64,000 bases of DNA, from positions 62,001-126,000 of the forward strand of contig QPMI01000428.1 in assembly GCA_004431415.1 (NCBI GenBank), given 5' to 3'. The translations under genes were made by a program, and so were the position numbers. This document shows positions 1 through 9,000 of the stretch, piece after piece; within the stretch, counting starts at the first letter, position 1, and every line of letters starts with the position of its first letter. The stretch is from Cyanophora paradoxa. Taxonomy: Eukaryota > Glaucocystophyceae > Cyanophorales > Cyanophoraceae. The notes under the pieces are model-generated. The model was not told the DNA's origin. It saw only the letters and a list, made by a program, of their open reading frames with translations, and made no database searches.

Positions 1-78
1 TACTTTGCGCCGATTGCGAATACCGCCTAACGGAATCAAAGCAGCTCCCTCTGGAACATCTGGAACGATGACCTCCAT
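1..78 (-). CDS. partial ORF running off the left edge, unknown
   Basis: An open frame starts at an ATG read downward from 78 and runs 26 codons to the window edge (begins MEVIVPDVPEG). It has the orientation of the integrase and polymerase and lies in the same AT-richer DNA, so it may be the start of another element gene. It is too short to assign to a family and could be chance. Confidence 0.2.
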   Translation of the reverse strand, partial: MEVIVPDVPEGAALIPLGGIRNRRKV

Positions 79-160
79 CTGCGCAGCGAGCTGCTTGTCT
101 GCGACTTTTTCGTTACATTTACAGTTTGCATTATCTTTAAGACTTAAAAGTCGCGCTAAT

Positions 161-170
161 TTGTCTTAAA
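161..170 (+). promoter_or_regulatory. TTGTCTTAAA motif, possible element promoter
   Basis: The ten-base motif TTGTCTTAAA lies 40 nt upstream of the plus-strand ATG at 210, in an AT-rich leader. The same ten bases occur on the minus strand at 5574-5583, 73 nt upstream of the polymerase ATG. A second shared string, TCTCTTATT, lies next to each copy (181-189 and about 5586-5594). An inverted pair TGTCTCT...AGAGACA (179-200) follows directly. Recurrence upstream of two divergent genes suggests a viral-type promoter or a terminal motif; this is inference. Confidence 0.3.
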
Positions 171-209
171 AGGATTTATGTCTCTTATTATTGAGAGACA
201 AACCGAACA

Positions 210-284
210 ATGACTTCTGCAATTACTGCGGATTGCGTTGCGGTTAAACGTGGCCGTGGGCGACCCCTAAGGTTCGTCTTTTAA
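210..284 (+). CDS. very short ORF with an AT-hook-like GRGRP motif
   Basis: ATG at 210, stop at 282-284, 24 codons. It contains KRGRGRP, an AT-hook core, and ends 2 nt before the ATG of the next ORF, which also begins with a Lys-Gly-Pro string (KKKGPKP). The two may once have been one basic DNA-binding protein now split by a frameshift, or this may be a leader peptide. Small size makes the call weak. Confidence 0.25.
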   Translation: MTSAITADCVAVKRGRGRPLRFVF

Positions 285-286
285 CA

Positions 287-553
287 ATGGAGCCTTATCA
301 GCCGAAGAAGAAGGGGCCTAAACCGATGGAGGTCACCCCGGAGATTTTAGCAGAGCGACGCAGAAAGAATGCTGAACGCAATCGCAAACTGCGCCACACG
401 AACGAAACATACCGTTTGAAACAGCTTGCCATCACAGCGAAGTATCGAGCTGAGAATCCTGATAGGATCCGGGAGTACCACAGGAATGCTATTGCGCGTA
501 GATGCCTCGCGAAGAGCGGAGCTTCTGTAGAGCTCGAGGTGATGCAGCTTTAG
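287..553 (+). CDS. small basic protein of the Polinton-like element
   Basis: 88 codons from ATG 287 to the stop at 551-553. The N-terminus carries PKKKGPKP; the middle is rich in Arg, Lys, Asn and Glu with a repeating pattern of the type NAERNRKL...KYRAENPDRIREYHR. Such highly charged helical strings occur in small DNA-associated proteins of large DNA viruses and polinton-like viruses, but no named family is recognised. It lies antisense to the last part of the integrase frame; since the integrase core ends before position 569, this ORF is the better candidate for the coding strand here. The TTGTCTTAAA motif lies 117 nt upstream. Confidence 0.45.
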   Translation: MEPYQPKKKGPKPMEVTPEILAERRRKNAERNRKLRHTNETYRLKQLAITAKYRAENPDRIREYHRNAIARRCLAKSGASVELEVMQL

Positions 554-1438
554 CACCTGCTCGTAGCTTTGGCTCCCTGCAATCTCAAGCTTCTTGAGCT
601 CTCGATACTGCCGGCTTTGACCGCTGTATTTTTTTGTTTCGATCAAACCCTCACGTCTCAATCGTCTCTGCTGTCGCATTTGCACTTCTTCTTTTTCGAT
701 TCGTGTTTGAGGTGCAAGCTCACGCGGTTGACGTATTTCCGATGGTTTAACACGTCTAGAAATTTCCACACCCTGTTTTGTAACGAGTCGAACACGGTTC
801 TTGTCTGCGCCAGCAACTATGTACGTCTCCTTGCTTGGCTTTGTGGTTCCCTTCGCAAAAACGCTTGGCTTCGGCTCCAGGACTTGCACTTCGGTCCCTG
901 TGCGCGGTATGTTCGAATTGTCTCGTTCAATATCGTTCTGTCGCTGTCTAACTTGATGCAGCTGCTCGGCTACCTGTGTATTTTCCCGCATCCACTTTGG
1001 TGAGTGCTCCCCGCCGAAAGAGCTGTGGGCTGTTTCATTGTACGCCTTGACAATTGCCGGCAAACGTGAGAGGAAATGCGGGGAGCCACGAGCTTCTGTA
1101 TCAGTCTGAATCAGTGCTCGCAATGTCCTCGCGAACCTGTCGATAATTCCCAGCTTGGAGCCTTTTGAAATGTGATCATCCTTAGCCACATCAGTGTGCA
1201 TTTTCAACGAGTTCTCTTCAGCCATTTCCCGAATTGCTGCTGTGTTGAAGCCGTTGTCTCCTGAAAAGCCCCATATTCCAGGTAGCTGCTCGATCATTTT
1301 TGGAAGCTGCTTAAAAGTCTCGAGCTTACGGACCACAGCGAAACGGGTTGCAATCTCGACCGCTGCGAACAGGCGAAATCTCCCAATGAACAGCACGTCA
1401 ATTTGCCACGCACCGGGTGGCGCAGTAATCTGGTACAT
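347..1438 (-). CDS. retroviral-type (rve) integrase of a Polinton-like element
   Basis: The minus-strand frame from 1438 shows the DDE integrase core: first Asp in WQIDVLFI, second Asp in SGDNGFN, third acidic residue in KLGIIDRFARTLR, 38 residues after the second. The third position is Asp, where Glu is usual. A C-terminal beta-barrel like that of Polinton integrases follows (VQVLEPKPSVFAKG ... VSRRVKPSEIR type). The N-terminal zinc-binding HHCC region is missing: the frame opens only just before the core, directly after polymerase C-terminal sequence, so the gene looks truncated or fused to its neighbour. The last 70 codons (347-568) are antisense to the plus-strand basic ORF and probably not meaningful. 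The enzyme would insert the element DNA into the nuclear genome. Confidence 0.85.
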   Translation of the reverse strand: MYQITAPPGAWQIDVLFIGRFRLFAAVEIATRFAVVRKLETFKQLPKMIEQLPGIWGFSGDNGFNTAAIREMAEENSLKMHTDVAKDDHISKGSKLGIIDRFARTLRALIQTDTEARGSPHFLSRLPAIVKAYNETAHSSFGGEHSPKWMRENTQVAEQLHQVRQRQNDIERDNSNIPRTGTEVQVLEPKPSVFAKGTTKPSKETYIVAGADKNRVRLVTKQGVEISRRVKPSEIRQPRELAPQTRIEKEEVQMRQQRRLRREGLIETKKYSGQSRQYRELKKLEIAGSQSYEQVLKLHHLELYRSSALREASTRNSIPVVLPDPIRILSSILRCDGKLFQTVCFVRVAQFAIAFSILSASLC

Positions 1439-1449
1439 CTTTGTAAATC

Positions 1450-4400
1450 AGGCGCGATTTTTATAATGTCCAATCGCTCGGGTGTTGATCCCGTCAGTCT
1501 CGAGGAAGCGTTTGGTATCAAGGGGATGTAGAGCCTGACGCGAGGTTCGTTGTAAATAAATCTCATGTAGTTTCGAGCGGAAACCGAGAATTCCTTTGAT
1601 GTCATACGATTGCTTTTCTCCTCTTTAGGGCAGACGCACCGGAAGAATACATCCCTTGTGAGTCTGTTGTAGTACGTCTTTTGAATACCCTTGCATACCT
1701 GCTTGTCCGTGGAATCTTCACGCGAATAATAGTAAGATTTCGGCCGGTTAGCGATCCACTCTGTCATTTGCAGACCATGGAGCTCATCCTTGAATAATCC
1801 CGGAGTTTTCCCCATCGATCGTAGAGCTCGAACCTCATCGGCTGTCATGCCATCGAAGAATCGATGTGTCTCTGGGTAGTCGCTAACATCCAGCTCATGC
1901 TTGATTGAGCGTAAATCAGCATAGATATCTTTGGTGCGAACCTCGATGATGAGACTGTCAGTATCCGTACCTAATAGTGTCAGCCGCTGGCCCAAAGCAG
2001 CTTGAGCACCTGGTAGTAAAAGCGGTACATGTGCAGCTTGGAAAGTTCGAGGATGACGAACCCGCAGTAGATAGGTTTGTTCAGATTGTACTCACTTTTG
2101 CGCTTGGAAACGAATACAAGGTTCTCTTCGTACATCACCACCTGCTTCAACCGATTTGGTTCGCTGTTGATCTTCACCAGACGGTCTCCCGAAGTCACAA
2201 GCTCTGAAAGCAGTGCTTTCTCACGTTCTCCATTGTTTTGCCAAAGACACTGTTGTTCATCAACTTGTAAAGGTCCTTCTGGTATGTGAACTGCGATTCT
2301 TTACGTTTTTGAGTATTGAGATCTATGAAACGCCCTAGCCATGCGCTTTGTTCGTACGATAGGATCCGATGGATGTTGGTTACTATCATTCCCAGTGACG
2401 TATAGAGCTGAAGCAAGCGTCCATCAACAACATAATTCTTTTTTGGAAGCAGATTTGGAACGAGCTTTGGAGTTCGTTCAACTGAGGTAAGCTTCTCGTC
2501 GTTAATCATATCCTGTTGTCGCTTTGATAGGTGTTCCTTGGACACACACATCCGTTCAGGGGCCAGCGGATAGTCTGAGAACTCGTCATGGAGATGCTCA
2601 GGCATGTACATATCGACTTCGAGAGCATAGCCACGAGCTCCATCCGCGTCAAGGCTTGCAACGTACTGCATTACATCAACGTCTTGATCTAGTTTATCCC
2701 AGCGGAAATCTCCTGTGGGTAGCTTGCGCTTCATTGCGACGCCGTACAAGTTGTTTGCATCGAGGTACATGAGCCACGATTCCTTGTGTGTTCGGTAGTA
2801 GTTAGAAATGCATGTAGACTGTGAGACTGTAGGCTCAACAGCGTGGGTGTACTTGTTGAACTTTATGCTCAAATATTTGTTCTCAGCTCGTGCGTAGCGT
2901 TTTGAGATCATTGAGATTCCGCCCCTGATCCCGGATTCTATAAATCTGTGCATATCCTGCTGCCCCTCGTGAAAGAGCTCGAGCTTCACTCCAGTGTGCT
3001 TAAGTGCTGCCTGCCAAGCAAATCCCGGCGATGACATAAAATAGCTAGGATCTAGGCCATACGTTTCAATACACGTATCACGATAGTTTTCAAACACGTC
3101 AGCTAGTAACGCGATATCTGTCATCATATACTCCATTGTATAGCCTGATAGCGTTCTGCAGCCGAGCTCTCGCCAAACAGCCTTCGCATGTGCGTACTCA
3201 TCTTTCGTGCATTTCTTCTGTTTAAGCTGATTTTTGAAATAACGACGTGCAGGCAGTTTAGACTCCTGAAAGCGAGCCCAGCTCGTCATGTAGTCATAAG
3301 GGTAAATCCCTTTGCTAGTCATCAGCTTGAACCGAGTCTCGTCCAGATACAGCGAGCGCGTGATCTTCTTCTTCTCCGCGGGCAGAGCCTTTGCAAGGTC
3401 GTCCAAGCTCGCATTCAAGTGCTGAGCCGAGTCCGTAGAACGTAAATTCCATACTTGAACTGCGAAATTCGCTCGCTATTCTGGAAGACCTGATCGAATT
3501 TTATCGAAAGGAGACTCTGCGGGCGGAGCCGGCGTTCGAGCCCTTCTTCGCCTTCTTTTTCTGCTCTGGGGTCATCTCACGCCCACCGTACTTGCTTTCA
3601 AACTCGCTTTCGACATGCGCTTGAAACTCCTTCCAAGCTGCTAAACGACGGTTATAGCCAGATGCTAGAGCACGTACGAGCAGGTGGAAGTCAAATCCTC
3701 GACCGTTGTGCCAGAATAATGGAACAGCAGCTGATTTCGCGCGGCGTCGATTGCAAGCTCTGCAGGCAGCCCCGAAATATCGGCCAGATTCGTGGCAGTG
3801 ATCACGGTGCTTGTCTTTCGCATCCTTGAACGTGTTCTTGCACATGTAGCACTCGGTCGTCGTTTGAAAACGCTGCTCCTCTTCCTGAGTAATCTGGATT
3901 GGTGCAGTCTCTCGCAAAAGCTCTCGGAATTGTGGTTCCATTTCGTCCAACCATTGCACGAACTTCTCAGTGCAGTCCTCGCTCTCCGAACCCATGTATT
4001 TGAAACAAAACTGTTCACCTTTTGAAGATACAACCAGACAGCCGACTGAAGCAATCACATGCACACCTTTCTTTTCGGTCTTTCCACTAATGCAGGGAAT
4101 TGGCATTGTAATCGTCTCTGAATCAGCATATCCGACCAGACGTTGCCGGATTGAGTACTCAAAGTTAATAAACTTCTGGATATGTGCTCCTTTCTCCGGC
4201 AGAACATCTCTTGCGTGTTCATCCCGATCAAGGCAACGGTCATATTTCAGATGATTTTCAAATGCTTGATCTGAGCTAAAACCGACCTGGCAGGCTAAGC
4301 AATAGTGCTTTGCATTTGATTCGTTCTTTCGGAACAGTCGTGAGACGCTCTTAATCCAGAGGTAATGCCCGACATCGTTTCCCTCCCCAGCCGGCACATA

Positions 4401-5501
4401 CAGTATTGGGATTGCGTCTCTCGCAGCACTGATATGGATTGGTATGATATCCTGCTTATCTAGAGCAGTTGTATAAACGCAGAGCTTGACGTTATTTGCT
4501 TGCTCGAATTTGGTGAACATCCTCGAGTCAAGCGGGGTCGGATATGTAAGCATTGAGCAGTCCAGCGATGTCTCGTGCTGGCGGTAGTTCCCTGCATGCC
4601 GAGAATCAACACCTTCGCCCAATGGATTGCGAGCAGCAAGGACTGCGTATTTAAAGCACTCGTTGTTCGGTGCATTTATATTGATAAGCGCGTGCTTGTC
4701 TGAGAGCCACTTTGGCAGTACAAAGCCTCGGCCACGGCCACCAATCCTGCGGAAATAGCGCACAGTTTTAAAGACCAGATACACCCACGTGTCAAATACT
4801 GAGGAATCCCTGCTTTTCTCTGCCGAGATCATGTCTAATTCTTCGAGCTGTGAACGCAAGGCCGCCTCAATGCTTGTCCCTGGCTCGATGCGATCGAAAC
4901 GACGATGTTCAATAACGATAGCGATCGTAGAATCTGTCTCTGGCTTTCTGTAGACACCCAATCCAGAGATTTGTAGTGCAATGCCCATTCTTACCGCCTC
5001 TGCAAGATTTACCTGGGCGCTTACGAATGATATAGCATTCTGTTTGAACTGCTCAGAATTCTCGAAGCGAGCTTGCATTGATGTTACGCGGCCAGAACCG
5101 CGAGGCAATTGGTATTTCCACTCCGCATATCGCCCGTCAAGCGCTGTTGTAGTATTTCCGTCATTGATTTGAACATCATTTCCACCGTCATCCTCAGGCA
5201 GCTCGGCAAAGCCACGGACGATCTCTGCCTGCACCTCTGCGATCGCCAGCTCTAGTCGACGACCTGACACAGGACGCGCTGGCCTAGGAAGTCTTGCAAG
5301 TTCGTTCAAAAGTGAAGCGTACTTTTCCAAAGTTGCAAACCGTGTTCTCGACCCTTGTGCTGAAATTCTAATCAATTTATTTTTGAAAGCTCCATGTATG
5401 ACGCGTCGATTATACAATGAAATCGCGAGCGCTTCGATCTGGTCTTTGATTCTGGCCAACCGGAAGCGCCGAGTCGCTGCATTATTTTGGGTAACGTCCA
5501 T
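1450..5501 (-). pseudogene. protein-primed DNA polymerase B (Polinton type), frameshifted
   Basis: Reads from ATG 5501 leftward through four frames: 5501-3501, 3418-2195, 2198-1980 and 1995-1450. Zinc-binding block before the exonuclease: CYMCKNTF ... DHCHESG ... ACRACN. Exonuclease motifs: ADSET (Exo I), HNGRGFDFHLL (Exo II), EYMMTDIALL (Exo III). Polymerase motif A YLDANNLYG, motif B KLMNNSVFGKTMEN, motif C GTDTDS. The order and spacing match the protein-primed polymerase of Polintons, about 1,300 residues in all. Conserved sequence continues directly across each break (SAQHLNASLDDL after the gap near 3440; ELVTSGD near 2200; GQRLTLLGTDTDS near 1985), so these are 1-nt frameshifts, not introns. 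All catalytic residues are still present, so inactivation is recent or partly an assembly artefact. Confidence 0.9.
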
Positions 5502-5573
5502 TGGAAGTATATATCACAATTTTTTTGCTTGTTCCAAACGCAACTTCACATAGCAATATTGGAAAGGGATCTC

Positions 5574-5583
5574 TTTAAGACAA
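5574..5583 (-). promoter_or_regulatory. second copy of the TTGTCTTAAA motif, upstream of polB
   Basis: On the minus strand this reads TTGTCTTAAA, 73 nt before the polymerase start at 5501, and is preceded by TCTCTTATT. It is identical to 161-170 on the plus strand. See that entry for the alternatives. Confidence 0.3.
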
Positions 5584-5599
5584 AATAAGAGAAACCTCA

Positions 5600-6019
5600 A
5601 TTGCGGTGACCCTTTGGTGATTCAAAGACCGGCGCTATCATCCACACAGTATTATTGACTAACTAGAACCTAAACTCGCATATGCAATCAGCTTCGATTA
5701 TATAGTTTTATCGTCTAGCTAGAACCTGGAAACCTCTCCGCTATTTAGATAGGAAGAACACAGTATTAACGCCTAGCTGCTGATTAAGCTATCTCTGCAG
5801 ACCGTCGCGTTGGGGGCCCGTCTCAAATCACTGCTATATCTTTTGCAAGATCGATTGGAGTAGACGTTAGATACTACCTAGTGGTTGCTGGATGGAAGGG
5901 GAGGTAGACCAGAGGGAGAGAAGGGCGGTAGACGTAGCGGAAGGGTTGGCGAGAGTGATGGCTGGGAAGACGCTGGATTGGGTGGGTTGGGGTGGGTTCG
6001 GAGAGGTGAGGGTGGTGAA
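5600..6019. other. AT-rich spacer between the element and the giant surface gene
   Basis: No gene recognised. The first 280 bases hold short direct repeats: CACAGTATTA twice and variants of CTAGAACCT twice. From about 5885 the sequence becomes purine-rich on the plus strand. No signal peptide for the downstream gene was found here, although that gene is already inside a CUB domain by about 6060. Confidence 0.4.
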
Positions 6020-9000
6020 GAGGGGTGGGCCACAGAATCAGGTCCTCTCTCATTTTTTCACGTCTGGAGGCTTCGCCGTCCCTGCCGACGTCACCTTCAA
6101 CGCCTCAAGTGTGCTCTTGACATTCACGACAGACGGTAATTCGACTTCTTTTGCCTCGCGCGCGTGTTCCCGAAAATGACACCGAATCCCCGCAAGAGTT
6201 CGAATCCTCGGGACAGTCCGAAAGGGGATTCCGCCTCCGCTGGACGGCGTGCAGCGTGCTGAGGGAATCAAGTGGGGTGATCAGCCTGCGGAATCCATCG
6301 GATACCAAAGATGGGTACCGCGACTGGCTCATCCAGCCCGGCACCGGACCCAACGTCGTCCGCTTCGAGGGCACGGTGCTGGATCCCGCGAGCGACCTCC
6401 TGCGGGTGTACGATGGCGGCGACCAGTCGGCGGCGCTCATCTTGGAGACGAGGGGCCCCGCCGTGCCGCCGCGCCTCGTCGCTCGAACCGCCGTCTTCAT
6501 CGCATTCACCTGCAACGCCTCGGCCTTGAACGCCAGCGCCGTGGCGGCCGCCGCCTGGGGCTTCTCCCTCGCCTGGGCAGCAGCTCCAGACGCCAATGTC
6601 GTGCGCCCTCCCGCTCCCGGCCGCGGCTACGGCAACCTCGGGCTCATACCCCACCGCAGCTTGTCATGACGGACTTCTCCGTCAAGGGCATGATTAGCAG
6701 CAGCTTGCAGGTGCGACGTTGCCGGCCCTGAATCCACAGTCGCTGAGCGCGGGCCGTTTCGCAGCTGATGGGTCGGAGTGCGCTGGTGAACCAGCGCCTG
6801 GAGCTCACGAACGTGGACGTCGTCCGCAACGGCTCCAATGCCGCCGTCGTTACCCTCCCGCCCCCGACTTTCTTCCGCGCCACTTTCGAGGTTCTGCTCG
6901 GAGGCGGGCCTATTCAGGCGTCCGGCCTGACAGGAGGAAAGCTGCCGTCCGGCTTCCGTACGGACGTGGACATTGCGGGCGGGGAGGGCTGCTCCTTTTC
7001 CCTGGGCAATCCCGCGCTGGCCGACCCCCTCAAAGCGGGCACGGGCTTCCGCGGCGAGCTTGGCGCCAACGACGGCCTCGCACTGGTCCTGGTGACGCAC
7101 CTCTCTAACGAATTCATGTACAACAAATCCGTGGATCCCGAGTACGCTCCCGCCATCGGCATCCGCTTCCGAGGGCGCTGGGTTGCTCTGGTTCCGGACT
7201 CGTCGCTGAGGGACAAGGTGCTCTTCCGCACCTTCTCCGTGACGGTCCGCCCCGCGGGGAACCACATCCCTCGGGGCCCTCGTGTCCGTCGAGAAGAACA
7301 ACGCGGTCATTCTCCGCGACGTGCTTGTACCCGACTACCTCGTGTCGACGGAGAAGCGGTACGTCGACCCGACGTGGCGAGCATACCTGGCTGCCCGCAT
7401 GTACTCCGGCTTTGACCGAATGTACGGCAAGATGGTGCGATCTGCTGAGTCGGCTGCATGATCATGACGCTGCGAGCTGGCTAATGGAGCCCGCAGCTCA
7501 TTCACGCCGACAACACTTTTCTGAGACAGCTTTCGATCCTTCGAATCGGCGCAATCGCCTCCGCGACACCTCGCTACGGGCCGCGAGAGGGCGGCAACAT
7601 TGTTACAATTCGCGGAACTGCACTTGCCCACATCTCCGGCGAGGACATTATTCAGGTCTGCATTTGTACACTGTCTGTATGGCACGCGCGCCCAGTACTC
7701 AGGTCGGCCGCTGCACAGGTCCAACTTTCGGGGATCAATGTGGCGCGCATCCTGAACAAGTCAGACACTGTGATCGTTGCCGAGGCGGGAGCCTACACCC
7801 GCGAGGGCGAGTCCGAAGATTGGACCAACATTCGCATCTCCAGCCGCTTCTTCGGCGAGTCCGTCCTACTCAACGGGTACCTGTACAACCCCGAAATGGC
7901 ACGCCACCGTTGGTTTGCAGTACTAGTCTTGTCCTGACACCGACCACAGACGATAGTCTCCATTGAGCCCCGCGACGGGCCGGCCAACGGCACCATCCCT
8001 AACTCTCTGGTCCAGATCACCGTCTTCAATCTCGGCACAGACCGAGACGTTGTCAAGGTTTGGTTTGGAGACGCCGAAGCCGTCATTCTGCACGGCGAGA
8101 ATGAGCAGACGAACAACCACATCCGCGTCGCCACGCCTCCTCAAGTCCCGGGGGTCGTATCGGTCTCGATCTTCTCCATCAGCCGAGGCCACGCCGTGCT
8201 CAACGCCAGTTACACATACAACGAGGCTCCCGCAATCACCGGCTTCGGGCCCCTGGCCATTCCCCGTGGGCCCGTTTTCGGAGGGCACACCTTCACAATA
8301 TTCGGGAGGCGGTTGTTAGACGTCGGCGATTTGGAGGACCTCGCGACGGTCCGGATTTGCAACGAGACTCTCCCTGCCGGGTCCTACGCGTTCCAGCCCG
8401 ACGGGAGCATCGTAGCGACCACGCCAGAGCAGGACGCGCCGCGACCGTCTGGGCTCTGCGACGTCGAGACCTGCTCGCGCCGCTACGGATGCGCCGTCGC
8501 GCCTCAAGCGTACAGTTTTGAGATGCCCGGTGTCATCGTCCGGGTCAGCCCGGCCTACGGCAGCTCCCTTGCTGGTCAGCGCATCACTGTCACGGGACAC
8601 TCGCTCGTCGATCCCGCGCGCAACCTGAGCGACTTCGCTTGCCCGCCGGCGCCTCGCTTCCCAACCTTCTGCCACCCTGTGGTCTTCAGCAACGACGCGA
8701 CGACTCTGGCGGTTGACGTCACCTCGATCGAGATTGTTTCGTCCTCGGAAATCGTTGTCGTGACTCCGCCCAACATCGATGGCGTCTTCGCGCTGCGGGT
8801 GCAGACTCTCAGCCGCGGGCCGTACACGAAGCTGGCGGCCTTCTCGTCGGTCACGCTGGAGAGCATCGAGCCCGCCGAGGGACGCATCGAGGGCGGTGTG
8901 GACGTTACCGTGCGGGGCCGCCTGCCCGTCGCGGAGGACTTCGTCGTCTCTCTCTGCGGAGCGCCACTTCGCATCGTCAGCAAGGCGCTCAACGCAACAG

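Larger units (their letters stand above)
1..5600. mobile_element. Polinton/Maverick-like or polinton-like virus element, one decayed end
   Basis: Seen: a protein-primed family B DNA polymerase and an rve-type integrase sit side by side on the minus strand, with a small basic ORF on the plus strand. This stretch is much less GC-rich than the host genes to its right and has no host-style introns. Known: polB plus a retroviral-like integrase is the hallmark pair of Polintons and related polinton-like viruses. Inferred: the window holds one end of such an element; capsid, ATPase and protease genes would lie beyond the left edge. The right boundary is placed near 5600 only because the polymerase starts at 5501 and a motif shared with the left part lies at 5574-5583; no terminal inverted repeat or target duplication was identified. 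Several frameshifts show that the copy is decaying, unless they are assembly errors. Confidence 0.8.

Noticed and set aside
6190-6215. GTTCGAATCC, a possible tRNA T-loop
   Set aside because: The flanking bases do not form the 5-bp T stem, no acceptor or anticodon arms fit, and it lies in the 5' part of the giant gene.
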